A stretch of 64,000 nt of DNA from Acidovorax sp. GBBC 1281 (lineage in GTDB: Bacteria; Pseudomonadota; Gammaproteobacteria; Burkholderiales; Burkholderiaceae_C), in NCBI RefSeq assembly GCF_028473645.1, contig NZ_CP097269.1, forward strand, positions 2,498,001 to 2,562,000, written 5' to 3'. Below, piece by piece: positions 7,899 through 17,185 of the stretch. Under the pieces are notes generated by a model. The model worked only from the letters and a program-made list of their open reading frames with translations. It did not search any database and was not told the origin of the DNA. The stretch's first letter is position 1, and the number at the start of each line of letters is the position of its first letter. The position numbers and the translations under genes were made by a program.

Positions 7899-8182
7899 GC
7901 AAACCCAATGCCAAAGACCCAACCCCTTCGGGCCCCGGAGCCGACAGCGGCACGCCATCGACCGCGCCGGCCCCGGCCGCCAGCGGAGATGCCGGCAACA
8001 GCCTGGCCGTGGTTCAGCCCACGCCGGCCGGCGCCAGCCCCGAGGCGCCGCCGCCCGCGCCGGGCCCCGATGACTTCCACGGCCATGGCGGCCTCTACAC
8101 CGTGATCGAGGGCCGGCGCCAGCTCGTGGAGCGCACCCAGACCACGCCACCCCCTGAAACCCAAAAGGAGCCGCAGCCATGA
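7895..8182 (+). CDS. Small proline/alanine-rich phage protein before the tail tube gene
   Basis: A GTG start at 7895 overlaps the preceding stop. The 95-residue product is mostly disordered Pro/Ala/Gly sequence, with one conserved-looking patch DDFHGHGGLYTVIEGRRQLVERTQT near residues 58-82. I do not recognise a named family. Mu has a short gene (gp38) at this position. The end overlaps the next gene's ATG at 8179 by four bases (ATGA), so it is translated in one unit with the tail tube gene. Confidence 0.65.
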   Translation: MSKPNAKDPTPSGPGADSGTPSTAPAPAASGDAGNSLAVVQPTPAGASPEAPPPAPGPDDFHGHGGLYTVIEGRRQLVERTQTTPPPETQKEPQP

Positions 8183-9123
8183 GCGATCCCAAATTCATGC
8201 GAAAGCTGGCCATCCTCGTGGCCGTCGAGCAAATCGTCGGCACCTTCGTGGTGCCCGTCGCTGCCAATGCCATCGAGGTCAGCGACGTGACGCTGACACC
8301 GATCGAAGGCGACGAGGTGGAACAAGGCATCGTGCGGCCGTACTTCGGCGCCTCCGAATCCACGCTGGTGACCGAGTACCGCAAGATCGCGTTCAGCGTG
8401 GGCTTTGCCGGCGTGGCCGCCAAGGGCGACATTCCCGGATGGGCCCCGCTCATGCGGGGGTGCGCTGCGCGCGTCACCAACACGCCCGCGCCGGATGCCG
8501 ACGCCAAGACGGTGTTCGATCCGGTCACCGATGGCATCGAGAGTGTCTCGATCTACGCCGTGATCGACAAGACCCTCTACAAGATGGCCGGCTCGCGGGG
8601 CAACTGCAAGGCCACGGTGGATGCAAAGCAAATCCCGAAGTGGCAGTTCGAGTTCACCGGATCGTTCGTTCCAGTGGAAGACCTTGGCGCCATGCCCGCA
8701 ACGGTCTTCACGGGGTTCCAGCGACCGCTGGGCGTGAACAAGGCCAACACCACCGCCATGTTCGCAGGCATCGCCGTGGCCGCCAGCTCGTTCCAGTTCG
8801 ACTTCGGCTGCCAGGTCGTCAAGCAGGACTTGATGAACGTGGACAGCACCGAGATCACCGGGCGCAACGCCACGGGCTCGATCACGTTCCGCAACACCAC
8901 TGTTGCGGAAAAGAACTGGATCGAACTCGCACGCAAGGGCGAGAAGGTGCCGCTGCTCATCAAGCACGGCCAGGCGGCGACCAACACGGTGTCCCTCTCT
9001 GTTCCACGCGCCCAGGTGGGCAAGCCCACCTTCGCCGACCAGGACGGCATCCAGATGATCACCGTCCCCTTCCGCGGCATCCCCTCCAACGTCGGCAACG
9101 ACGAGTGGTCGATCACCACCTAG
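8179..9123 (+). CDS. Phage tail tube (major tail) protein
   Basis: The 314-residue protein is predicted mostly beta, with KLAILVAVEQIVGTFVVP at the N-terminus, KWQFEFTGSFVPVED at mid-length and the repeat-like end GIQMITVPFRGIPSN. Its size and its place directly before the tail-assembly chaperone pair fit a major tail tube subunit of a long non-contractile tail. No tail sheath gene is present before it, unlike Mu, whose L sheath gene stands here. This supports a siphovirus-type tail on a Mu-type head. Confidence 0.78.
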   Translation: MSDPKFMRKLAILVAVEQIVGTFVVPVAANAIEVSDVTLTPIEGDEVEQGIVRPYFGASESTLVTEYRKIAFSVGFAGVAAKGDIPGWAPLMRGCAARVTNTPAPDADAKTVFDPVTDGIESVSIYAVIDKTLYKMAGSRGNCKATVDAKQIPKWQFEFTGSFVPVEDLGAMPATVFTGFQRPLGVNKANTTAMFAGIAVAASSFQFDFGCQVVKQDLMNVDSTEITGRNATGSITFRNTTVAEKNWIELARKGEKVPLLIKHGQAATNTVSLSVPRAQVGKPTFADQDGIQMITVPFRGIPSNVGNDEWSITT

Positions 9124-9179
9124 CGCCTGCGCTCCCCCGTCTCCATCCCTGCAATCTCGTTTCAAGAAAGTCTCAATCC

Positions 9180-9563
9180 ATGACCATCGTGCTCGCCTCC
9201 GCCGCTTACTGGGCACCCGCCCGCTACACCCTCGTCGGCGATGACGCCAAGCCCTGCCACGTCGATTTCCGGGTGCGCTTCAAGCGCCTGAAGCGCTCGG
9301 AGCGGCAGGCCCTGGAAGACCAGCTGACCAAAAAGGAAATCGACGACAAGGTGTTCCTCGACCGGGTGCTGGCGGACTGGGAACTCAAGGACGTGCGGGG
9401 TCAGGCGGTGCCCTACACCGAAGCCACGCGCGCCGATCTGGTGGAGGACTGGGACGGGTTCGAGGTCGCCTTGGTGCAGGCCTTCTTCGATGCCGGGCGC
9501 AAGTCGCGGGAGGCGGCCGAGATCGAAAAAAACTCCGCCGCGCCGTCCGCAACCACTGCCTGA
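9180..9563 (+). CDS. Tail assembly chaperone (lambda G analogue)
   Basis: The 127-residue product lies between tail tube and tape measure genes, the fixed position of the G chaperone in long-tailed phages. It has a predicted beta N-terminal half (CHVDFRVRFKRLKRSERQAL) and a helical part. The frame runs through the slippery heptamer A_AAA_AAC at 9527-9533. Ribosomes that stay in frame stop at 9561-9563 and give this shorter protein. Those that slip back one base give the longer GT-type fusion. G-type chaperones coat the tape measure during tail assembly and are absent from the finished virion. Confidence 0.83.
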   Translation: MTIVLASAAYWAPARYTLVGDDAKPCHVDFRVRFKRLKRSERQALEDQLTKKEIDDKVFLDRVLADWELKDVRGQAVPYTEATRADLVEDWDGFEVALVQAFFDAGRKSREAAEIEKNSAAPSATTA

Positions 9564-9573
9564 GCGACGGCGC
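9527..9573 (+). promoter_or_regulatory. Programmed -1 ribosomal frameshift signal
   Basis: The heptamer A_AAA_AAC occupies 9527-9533, with the codon boundaries correct for simultaneous -1 slippage (GAA AAA AAC in the zero frame). Six bases downstream, GCGCCGTC (9540-9547) pairs perfectly with GACGGCGC (9566-9573) across an 18-base loop. Heptamer, spacer and stem form the complete architecture of a -1 signal, at the site where lambda-like phages use it to make the G and GT chaperones. Confidence 0.85.
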
Positions 9574-9928
9574 ACAAGCGCCTGCAGATGAAGCGGAGGA
9601 CGCCGATCTGCGGGCCCAGTGGGCGCGACTCGGCGTGGACCCCGAGCAGGCCAGGCAGGCCAACGCAGAGGGCGGCGTGGCCCCCGAGTCGGAAGAGGTG
9701 GTCGAACTCTCGCCGCGGGAATGGCGGGCCTGGGAAGTGTTCGGCGCCGTGCGGACCAACTGGCGGATCGTCGCCACCTGGGGCGCCGTGCATTACGAGG
9801 GCATCGACTACGGCTCGCTGCAGGCCGCTATGCAGATGCTCGGCACGCCGCAGAAGCGCCGCAGCGAGGTGTTTTGGATGGTGCGGGTGATGGAAGACGA
9901 AGCCCGCAAGTGGCTCAACAAGCGGTAA
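9533..9928 (+). CDS. T domain of the frameshifted tail chaperone (lambda GT analogue; no start codon of its own needed)
   Basis: In the -1 frame relative to the preceding gene, this stretch is open from the slippery site to the stop at 9926-9928 and encodes about 131 residues, including LRAQWARLGVDPEQARQ, LSPREWRAWEVFGAVRTNWR and the C-terminal EDEARKWLNKR. The GT fusion would be about 249 residues: codons 1-118 of the G gene plus this part. The T domain recruits the tail tube protein to the tape measure. An independent start at GTG 9635 is possible but would remove the N-terminal part. Confidence 0.8.
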   Translation, partial: LRRAVRNHCLSDGAQAPADEAEDADLRAQWARLGVDPEQARQANAEGGVAPESEEVVELSPREWRAWEVFGAVRTNWRIVATWGAVHYEGIDYGSLQAAMQMLGTPQKRRSEVFWMVRVMEDEARKWLNKR

Positions 9929-9949
9929 CCAGGAAAGAAGACGGCACCC

Positions 9950-12900
9950 ATGGGACAAAACGAATTCGCGGTATCGGTGGAACTGCGCGCGAATGCGCAG
10001 CAGTACACCGCCGAGTTCAAGGGCGCCGGGCAGACCGCACAGGAGTTCGCCGCACAGGTCGCGTCGAGCTCGACCACCGCCGCCACCGCGGTGCAGTCGG
10101 CGGCCAAGGAGGCCGGCACCCTCGGCCAGGTCACCTCGGCAGCGGCCGGCCAGGCGGCGCAAGCGCTGCAGGCCACCGTGCCCTCTGCGCAGGCCGTGGG
10201 CACCGCCCTGCAGAGCGTGGGGGACAAAGCCACCTCTGCCCTGGGCCAGGCCGCGCAGGCTGGCAAGGTGGCCCAGGCGTCCGTGGCCCAGGTGGGGGCC
10301 GCGTCCACCAGTACGGGCGCCGCGGTGCAAGCCGCCGCCGCACAGGTCGGCACGCTGGGCCAGGCCGCGCAGACAGCATCCAACCAGACCGCCGCCGCGC
10401 TCAAGTCCACCATTCCAGCGGCGCAGTCCCTCGGTTCGGCCATGCAAAACGTGGGCGCGGCCACGGGCATGGCCGAGGCCAAGACCCAGCAGCTGGGCAT
10501 GTCCGCACGCGCCACCGCGGCGGCCCTGCGCGGCGTGCCGGCGCAGATCACGGATATCGTGGTCTCCCTGCAGGGCGGCATGTCGCCGATCACTGTCTTG
10601 ATGCAACAGGGCGGGCAGCTGCGCGACATGTTCGGCGGCATCGTGCCGGCCGCCCGGGCACTGGGCTCGGTGGTGCTGAGCATGGTCAACCCGTTCACCC
10701 TCACGGCGGGCGCGGTCGCCGTGCTGACCTTCGCGTACCTGAGCGGCAAGGGAGAGGCGGACGGCTACACGCGCTCGATCGCGTTGTCCGGCAATGCGGC
10801 CGGCACCACCGCCGCGCAGATGCAGCAGGCCGCCAAGGCCGTTTCCGATTCCGTGGGGACCCAGCGGGAAGCCTCCCGCGTGATCGCCGAACTGGGCGAG
10901 TCGGGCAAGGTGGCCGGCTCGGACCTGCAGCGCTTTGCGGAGACCACAATCCGCATGGAACGCGACGTGGGCGTGGCCGTGAAGGACACCGTGAAGGCGT
11001 TCGTCGATCTCGGCGAAAAGCCCGTGGAGGCGTCCCTCAAGCTCAACGAGCGCCACAACTACCTGACCAAGGCGGTGTACGACCAGATCAAGGCCCTGCA
11101 GGAGCAAGGCCGGGTGACCGAAGCGGCGGCCGTTGCGCAGCAGGCCTACGACCATGCCATGGCCCGCGTGGCCGACACCATGCAGGGCCGGCTGGGCTAT
11201 CTGGAACGCGCCTGGCGCGGCCTGGGCGACTCGGCCAAGTGGGCGTGGGACAAGATGCTCGGCATCGGCCGCGACGACACGATGCTGTCCCAGCTGGAGA
11301 GCAAGCGCGCGGACCTGGCCGACCGCATGCAGCGCGGCCCGTTGAACGAGGGCGTGCGCGCCAACTGGGAAAAGGGCAACGCGCGCTTGCGCGAGGAAAT
11401 CGGCCTCCTGCAGGAGCAGGAGCGCATGCAAAAGCGCGGGGCCGAAGCCGAGGCCCAGCGCGCCGCGAACGAGCGGCTGTACTTCGACTGGGACAAGCAG
11501 GGCGACGCTTTCCGCAGCAAGGCGGCCAAGCGGGACGAGGAGATTCGCAAGGCCGAGGCGGAGGGGCAGCAGCTGCTTACCGCGGGCCTCATCACCGAGG
11601 CCGGCCTGCGCGAGCGGCTAGCGGCCATCCGGGAAAAGTACAAGGACCCGAAGGCCACGGGCGGGATTTCGGCGACCGATGGACAGGTGGCCGCGCTCAA
11701 TGCGCAGCTGGATGCGGCACGGGCCTACTACCAGCAGCTGGTGACCAACGGCGCACAGGCCGACGAGCTCAATGCGGGCGAGCGCGAATCCCTGCGCCTG
11801 GCCGAGCAGATCAAGCTGGCGACCGATGCCAAGACCATTGCCAAGCTCAAGGAGATGCAGGCGACGGCGGATGCGCTGGCAGTTCAGTTGCGCACCAATC
11901 ATGGCTTGCGGGAGGCTGTCGTCGCCCACCAGAAGTTGATCGACGCCACCGAACAATCTGCGCGCTCGCTTGACAAAAGAGCGGCGCAGCAAGAAGCGGC
12001 CAACGCAGCGTTTGGAAAGGGGCGCACCGCTATTGAGGCGCTGACGCTTGCAACGCTTCAGCACCAACTGACAGAAGCGCAGTCTTCCAACAGTTTTGAC
12101 CCGAAGTACATCGCGACGCTGCAACGCAAGACCGAGGCACAAAAGCGTTACGTGGAGGCATTGCAGGAAGCCGATGGCAAGGCCGGTATGGCGCGTGTCA
12201 ACGAAATGGTGCGCTCAGCCGAGGAACTCGCGAAGGTCTATGCGGACGAGTTGGCCCTTTCGGGCATGACGGCACTGGAGCGCGAGAAGATCGTGGCGCA
12301 GCGTCAGATCGAACTCAAATACGCAAAGGCGATCGCGGAGGTCAATCGATCCGATGCAACAGAGGAAAGCAAGGCTGCACAGCGAGCAGAGCTGGAGAGA
12401 AGCAAGCGCATCGAGAGCGAAGTTACCTCCGCCAAGATCATCCAGGCCGATTGGGCGAAAGGTTCGGACGAGATCAATCGAAGCCTCACCGATGCCCTGA
12501 TGCGCGGTGCGGAGGCGGGCAAAGGGTTCTTCCAGAACCTTCGCGACACCGTCAAGAACATGTTCGACACGTTGGTGCTGCGCCCGGTCATCAGCGCGAT
12601 CATGCAGCCCGTCTCTCTGGTCATCAACGGCATCGTGGGCGGTGCGCTGAACAGCTTGGGCTTGGGCTCGGGCGGTAGTGCCGGGGGATTGCTGAGCAAC
12701 GCCGGCTCGCTCGTGTCGTTGGGCTCTGGCGCCACCCAGTTGATGGCCGGCTACCAGGGCGCTTCCCTCGCTGCAGGCCTGGCAGGCCCCACGACGGCCG
12801 GTGCGAGCGGAATGATGGGCGTCGGCAACATGCTGGCCGCCGTGCCCGGCTGGGGCTGGGCGCTGGCGGGCATCGCGGCCCTGGCCGGGCTGGCCAGCTC

Positions 12901-15328
12901 GTTCAAGGGCGAAACGCGGACCGGGGGCCAGTTCGGTGTGGCGTTCGATGGCTCGGTCACCAACAACCGCCGCGGCCAGTCGTACACGTACGTCGGGCAG
13001 CAGTACGACCGTGACTTCTCCGGGGGGCAGCGCATCGGGCTGACGGACGGCGAGGCCTACCGCCTGGAGGGCGACAAGGTCAACGACGAGGACACGATCC
13101 GTCAGGCCATCTCCGGGACCGCCAGGGGCATCAATGAGATGCTCAAGGGCATCGGCAGCGCCGTGCGGCTCACGGATTTTTTCGGCGGTTTCGAGACCAG
13201 CAGCAAGGACCGGGGCGGCGTGTTCGCAGGGGGCAAGCTCAGCAACGGGGCCACCTTTGGCGAAAGCGGCGAAGGCGACAACTACGCGGGCACGCTCTAC
13301 GAGTTGTTCTCCACGCGCAGCCCAGACTACAAGACCGCCATCGAGAATTTCTCGCTCGACCTCAAGCAGTCGGCGATCCAGGCGATCCAGAAAGTCACGG
13401 ATGGGCCCGAGGTGATCCAGAAGATGGTCAAGGGCGTGAATGCCGAGGGCCTGACCTCCGAGGCCGCCGACCAGTTGCTTACGGCGATCAACACGCAGAT
13501 CGCGGGCGTGACAGCATTCAAGGATGCGGTCAACGCCATGGGCCTCACCTCCCTGGCCGACATGAGCTTCGATGCAGCCTCGGGTATCGCGGAGCTGAGC
13601 GGGGGCTTCGAGCAGCTGCAGGGCCGCTTGTCGAGCTACTACGCCAACTACTTCTCCGAGGAAGAGCGCCGCGCCAACGCCCAGCGGATGATGGCCGAGC
13701 AGCTCGCCACGCTGGACCTCAAACTGCCGGACATCAACGCCGACGATGCCCGCGCGCAGTTGCGCGCCATGATCGAAGCGCAGGACGAGAACACCGAGGC
13801 CGGCCGCAAGGCCATTGCCATGCTGCTGGCGCTGGAGGGCACGTTCGCCAGCGTCACCGTGTCCGGCGAAGAGGTGGCGCGCCGCAATGCGGAGCGCCAG
13901 GCGCAGATCGCGGACAAGGGCCGCGACCTGGAGCAACGCTTGCTCATCGCACAGGGCAAGGACCGCGAGGCCCTGGACCTGCGAAGGCTGCAGGAATACT
14001 ACGCACTGCTCAATCTCAATCCCGCCCTCGCGGCGATGGTGATCGAGATCTACAAAGCCGAGGACGCCGCGGAAGCCGCGCGCAAGGCCGAGGAAGAACG
14101 CCGCCAGGCCGAGGAAGCCCGCGCCGCAGCCACCGACAAAGCCTATGCGGTGCTGGAGAAGTCCGTCAGCGCCGCGCAAGAGGCCGTGCAAGCTGAGATC
14201 GAGTTGCGCGAGGCCCGGGTGTCGTCGGCCAAGGAACTGGTCGAGCTCGCCCGCAACCAGGCGCGCGAACTGCGCGGCCAGGTCGCAGCCACCGCCGCCA
14301 TGCAAGCCGCCGAGGGCAGCGCAGCGATTGACCAGGCGCTGGCCGCGCTGCGTTCGGGGCAGCGCGTCAACGAGGACGGCAAGCTGGCCGAGGCGATCAC
14401 CGCGGCGCGGGGTGGCATCACGGAACGCGCCTTCACGAATCGCCTGGACTACGAGGCGGCCCAGCTCATGCTGGCCAACAAGCTGGATGCGATGGGCGAC
14501 CTCGGCCAGGCGCAGCTATCGACCGAGGAACTGCTGCTCAACGCCAGCAAGGCCGAGGCCGACCGCCTGGACCAGCTGCTCAAGGCGAGCAAGGACGCGC
14601 TGGACATGGCCCGCGGGCAATACGTCGGCATCCTCGACACGGCCACGGCGGTGCGCAATTTCCAGGCCGCGCTGCTCGCCGAGAAGCCGGGGGCACAGGT
14701 GCCTGGCAGCGGTTCGGGATCGGGGTCGGGTGGTGCCGTCTTCGGCGGCACCGCGGGCGGCGACGTGCAGTCCACGCGCCCCACAACGGCCCCGGCAAAG
14801 TATTTCGACCTGCAGTATCTCGGCACGGCCGGCGTCGGCCGGGTCGGCATCACGGATGCGTCGATCACCGCGCGCCTGGATGCGCTCGCGCCGACATATC
14901 ACAGCTTCGACGGCACGGGCGACCTCGGCGGCTTGATGGCGGCCATGCAAGCCCAGGGCGCAACCCTGCGCGACATGTCGCGCCTGAGCGGCTACTGGGA
15001 ATCCGACTGGGCCAAGGTGCAGGACCAAGTGGGCTCGAACCTGCCCGCGTTCGATGTGGGCATCAACCGCGTGCCCTACGACATGCAGGCCCGCATCCAC
15101 AAGGACGAGGCCATCCTGCCGGCGCGCTTCAATCCTTTCAATCCGGGCGCCGATTTGCCATGGGGGATGGGCAGCGACAACAGCGCTGTGGTCAGCGCCC
15201 TGCAGGGCCTGCAACAGCAGCAATACGACCTCCTGCGCGTCGTGATCGAGCGGATCGGCAGCGTGGACACCACAGTGCGCAAGCTCGATGCGCAGGGGAT
15301 CAAGATACGGACGGCGGAGCCCGCATGA
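9950..15328 (+). CDS. Tail tape measure protein, lambda gpH type
   Basis: The 1792-residue protein has a coiled, Ala/Gln-rich N-terminal 180 residues. Next comes the lambda-type tape measure domain with ITDIVVSLQGGMSPITVLMQ (about residues 200-219) and QQGGQLRDMFGGIVPAARAL, then a hydrophobic segment at about 245-265 (NPFTLTAGAVAVLTFAYL). A long helical region follows. A Gly/Ala-rich hydrophobic stretch near residues 890-990 probably enters or crosses the membrane at ejection. The C-terminal part contains another coiled coil. By the lambda ruler relation of about 0.15 nm per residue, the tail would be roughly 270 nm. The stop overlaps the next gene's start (ATGA at 15325-15328). Confidence 0.92.
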   Translation: MGQNEFAVSVELRANAQQYTAEFKGAGQTAQEFAAQVASSSTTAATAVQSAAKEAGTLGQVTSAAAGQAAQALQATVPSAQAVGTALQSVGDKATSALGQAAQAGKVAQASVAQVGAASTSTGAAVQAAAAQVGTLGQAAQTASNQTAAALKSTIPAAQSLGSAMQNVGAATGMAEAKTQQLGMSARATAAALRGVPAQITDIVVSLQGGMSPITVLMQQGGQLRDMFGGIVPAARALGSVVLSMVNPFTLTAGAVAVLTFAYLSGKGEADGYTRSIALSGNAAGTTAAQMQQAAKAVSDSVGTQREASRVIAELGESGKVAGSDLQRFAETTIRMERDVGVAVKDTVKAFVDLGEKPVEASLKLNERHNYLTKAVYDQIKALQEQGRVTEAAAVAQQAYDHAMARVADTMQGRLGYLERAWRGLGDSAKWAWDKMLGIGRDDTMLSQLESKRADLADRMQRGPLNEGVRANWEKGNARLREEIGLLQEQERMQKRGAEAEAQRAANERLYFDWDKQGDAFRSKAAKRDEEIRKAEAEGQQLLTAGLITEAGLRERLAAIREKYKDPKATGGISATDGQVAALNAQLDAARAYYQQLVTNGAQADELNAGERESLRLAEQIKLATDAKTIAKLKEMQATADALAVQLRTNHGLREAVVAHQKLIDATEQSARSLDKRAAQQEAANAAFGKGRTAIEALTLATLQHQLTEAQSSNSFDPKYIATLQRKTEAQKRYVEALQEADGKAGMARVNEMVRSAEELAKVYADELALSGMTALEREKIVAQRQIELKYAKAIAEVNRSDATEESKAAQRAELERSKRIESEVTSAKIIQADWAKGSDEINRSLTDALMRGAEAGKGFFQNLRDTVKNMFDTLVLRPVISAIMQPVSLVINGIVGGALNSLGLGSGGSAGGLLSNAGSLVSLGSGATQLMAGYQGASLAAGLAGPTTAGASGMMGVGNMLAAVPGWGWALAGIAALAGLASSFKGETRTGGQFGVAFDGSVTNNRRGQSYTYVGQQYDRDFSGGQRIGLTDGEAYRLEGDKVNDEDTIRQAISGTARGINEMLKGIGSAVRLTDFFGGFETSSKDRGGVFAGGKLSNGATFGESGEGDNYAGTLYELFSTRSPDYKTAIENFSLDLKQSAIQAIQKVTDGPEVIQKMVKGVNAEGLTSEAADQLLTAINTQIAGVTAFKDAVNAMGLTSLADMSFDAASGIAELSGGFEQLQGRLSSYYANYFSEEERRANAQRMMAEQLATLDLKLPDINADDARAQLRAMIEAQDENTEAGRKAIAMLLALEGTFASVTVSGEEVARRNAERQAQIADKGRDLEQRLLIAQGKDREALDLRRLQEYYALLNLNPALAAMVIEIYKAEDAAEAARKAEEERRQAEEARAAATDKAYAVLEKSVSAAQEAVQAEIELREARVSSAKELVELARNQARELRGQVAATAAMQAAEGSAAIDQALAALRSGQRVNEDGKLAEAITAARGGITERAFTNRLDYEAAQLMLANKLDAMGDLGQAQLSTEELLLNASKAEADRLDQLLKASKDALDMARGQYVGILDTATAVRNFQAALLAEKPGAQVPGSGSGSGSGGAVFGGTAGGDVQSTRPTTAPAKYFDLQYLGTAGVGRVGITDASITARLDALAPTYHSFDGTGDLGGLMAAMQAQGATLRDMSRLSGYWESDWAKVQDQVGSNLPAFDVGINRVPYDMQARIHKDEAILPARFNPFNPGADLPWGMGSDNSAVVSALQGLQQQQYDLLRVVIERIGSVDTTVRKLDAQGIKIRTAEPA

Positions 15329-16245
15329 GCGACAACTACACCCGCGGCATGGGTTTCATCGCCCCCCTGGCCATCACGCTGGCCAACATGACGATCAACG
15401 TGCCGGCCAGCACGCTGCCGGCCTGGGCTGCGGGCACCTCCTATGCCAGTGGCGTCAGCGTGATCGACGCGGCCACGCGCATCATCTACCTGAGCCTCAA
15501 GGATGCCAACGTGGGCAACGTGCCCGCCACGTCGTCCACCGCCTGGCAGCCGCGCGGCGTCGAGGAGCGCATGCGCATGTGCGATGCCTCCCTGGGCTCG
15601 TACATCGAGCGCGACGACCTGATCGAGGCCGTCATCACGCCCCAGCGCGTGGTCACCGACCTGGCGATCTTCGGGGCCGTGTCCCAGTCGGTGCAGGTGG
15701 TCATGGTCGATCCCACCGAGGGCGAGGTGTTCAACGTCGAGGTCAACATGCTGCGCCCTTCGGGCAACAGCCATTGGGGCTACTTCTTCGCGCCCATCGA
15801 GCGCGAGAACCGCGTGCTGATCTCGGGCCTGCCCGCCTATGCCCGGGCCACCATCACCGTGCGCATCAAAAACCCGGGCCTCAAGGCCCGTTGCGGCGAA
15901 CTGGTGATCGGCCGCGCCGTGTGGCTGGGCAACACCCAGTGGCGTCCCTCGATCGCGTTCGACGACTTCACGGAAAAGAAGCGCGACGTCTGGGGCGGCT
16001 GGCAGGTCGGAACCCAGGGCAACTACAGCGACCGCCTGAAGCTGCAGGTGCTGGTGGAGAGCGCCGCATACGAGCGCACCCGCTCGGCCGTGATCCCGTT
16101 CCGCAGCAAGCCCGTGGTGTGGATCGGCGCCCGTGGCTATTCCGCCCTCATGGCCTACGGCTACCTCACCGCGTTCGAGCAGGTGCTGGTGTCGCATGGC
16201 CGTTCCGATTGCAGCATGACCGTCGATGGTCTGGAGACCCTATGA
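15325..16245 (+). CDS. Tail tip-region structural protein with carbohydrate-binding-like module
   Basis: The 306-residue protein follows the tape measure by an ATGA overlap. Residues about 29-75 (TLPAWAAGTSYASGVSVI, then a YLSLKD strand and TSSTAWQP) resemble the CBM5/12 chitin-binding fold found as an insert in phage adhesion proteins, with its pattern of W..G..Y..G and a final ..W. The remainder is predicted beta-rich, with the repeated theme RVVTDLAIFGAVSQSV and VWIGARGYSALMAYGYL. No family name is certain. Its position suggests a distal tail or baseplate-like component that also contacts the cell surface. Confidence 0.6.
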   Translation: MSDNYTRGMGFIAPLAITLANMTINVPASTLPAWAAGTSYASGVSVIDAATRIIYLSLKDANVGNVPATSSTAWQPRGVEERMRMCDASLGSYIERDDLIEAVITPQRVVTDLAIFGAVSQSVQVVMVDPTEGEVFNVEVNMLRPSGNSHWGYFFAPIERENRVLISGLPAYARATITVRIKNPGLKARCGELVIGRAVWLGNTQWRPSIAFDDFTEKKRDVWGGWQVGTQGNYSDRLKLQVLVESAAYERTRSAVIPFRSKPVVWIGARGYSALMAYGYLTAFEQVLVSHGRSDCSMTVDGLETL

Positions 16246-17183
16246 GCTTTACCCCACCCCCCGCAGCCCCGCCCGATGCCGTCGCGCAGCCGTCGCGCCG
16301 CACCGATCCGCAGGAAACTTTCGACGTCAAGACGGACGCCTACCTGACCTGGCAGACCGCCTTCCGCAACTGGGTCGCGGGTTTTCGCACCTGGTGCATC
16401 ACCATGCTGGCCGAGATGACGCAGGCCACGGCCCAGGTCGAGCAATCGCGCCTGGCGGTCGTCCAGTCGGTCCAGGACGCGTCGGGATCGGCCACCGCCG
16501 CAGGTCAGGCGGCCGGCCAGGCCGTGCCCGCTGCAGCAGCGGCAGCCGCCTCGGCCCTACAGATGGACAAGCGCTACCTGGGCGCCAAGGCCGTGCTGCC
16601 CGCCACTGACAACCAGGGCGCAGCCCTGCAGGCCGGGGCGGTTTGCCTCTTCACGGGGGCCAACCCTTCCAAGGTCATGACCTGGGACGGCGCTGGCTGG
16701 GTGACCGGCATCGCTGCCGTGGCCGGCGTCAACAGCATCAACGGCAAGCAAGGCGACGTGGCGCTTGCCTATGCCGACCTGCAGGCCAAGCCCACGACGC
16801 TGGCGGCGGCCGGCATCACGGACGCGGCGCCCAAGGCCTCGCCGACGTTGACGGGACCGATCACGCTCAACGGCTCGGTGCGTGCAACCAAGCAAACCCT
16901 GGCGGCCCTGGCTGTGGACTGTGCCCTGGGCAACTACTTCGCCAAGACCATCGGCGCCAACAGCACGATCACGTTCGCAAACGTGCCGGCGGCGGATGCG
17001 GCCTATGCATTCCGCCTGGACGTGGTTCATTCGGCCGGTGTCATCACCTGGCCCGCTGCGGTCAAGTGGCCCGGCAACGTGGCCCCGCCGCTCACCACCG
17101 GGCGCACGCACATGTTCTTCTTCTCGACCACGGACGGCGGCGCGACCTGGCGCGGCGCCGTGCTGTCCAACTACACGGCCTGA
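16242..17183 (+). CDS. Phage tail fibre protein
   Basis: The 313-residue protein starts at ATG 16242, overlapping the preceding stop. The N-terminal 100 residues are an attachment region with an Ala-rich helix (the QAAGQAVPAAAAAAASAL stretch). The middle has the fibre-like pattern SINGKQGDVALAYADLQAKP followed by PTLTGPITLNGSV, typical of collar or shaft repeats of tail fibres. The C-terminus ends in a beta segment with TDGGATWRG. The protein probably anchors to the tail tip, with the glycine-rich product of the next gene at its distal end. Confidence 0.72.
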   Translation: MSFTPPPAAPPDAVAQPSRRTDPQETFDVKTDAYLTWQTAFRNWVAGFRTWCITMLAEMTQATAQVEQSRLAVVQSVQDASGSATAAGQAAGQAVPAAAAAAASALQMDKRYLGAKAVLPATDNQGAALQAGAVCLFTGANPSKVMTWDGAGWVTGIAAVAGVNSINGKQGDVALAYADLQAKPTTLAAAGITDAAPKASPTLTGPITLNGSVRATKQTLAALAVDCALGNYFAKTIGANSTITFANVPAADAAYAFRLDVVHSAGVITWPAAVKWPGNVAPPLTTGRTHMFFFSTTDGGATWRGAVLSNYTA

Positions 17184-17185
17184 CC

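Noticed and set aside
9413..14305. Long minus-strand open frames (672 and 696 codons) opposite the tape measure gene
   Set aside because: They are phantom frames from GC-rich third positions of the tape measure; the residues are low-complexity His/Gly/Arg/Leu with no domain, while the plus strand has clear tape measure motifs.
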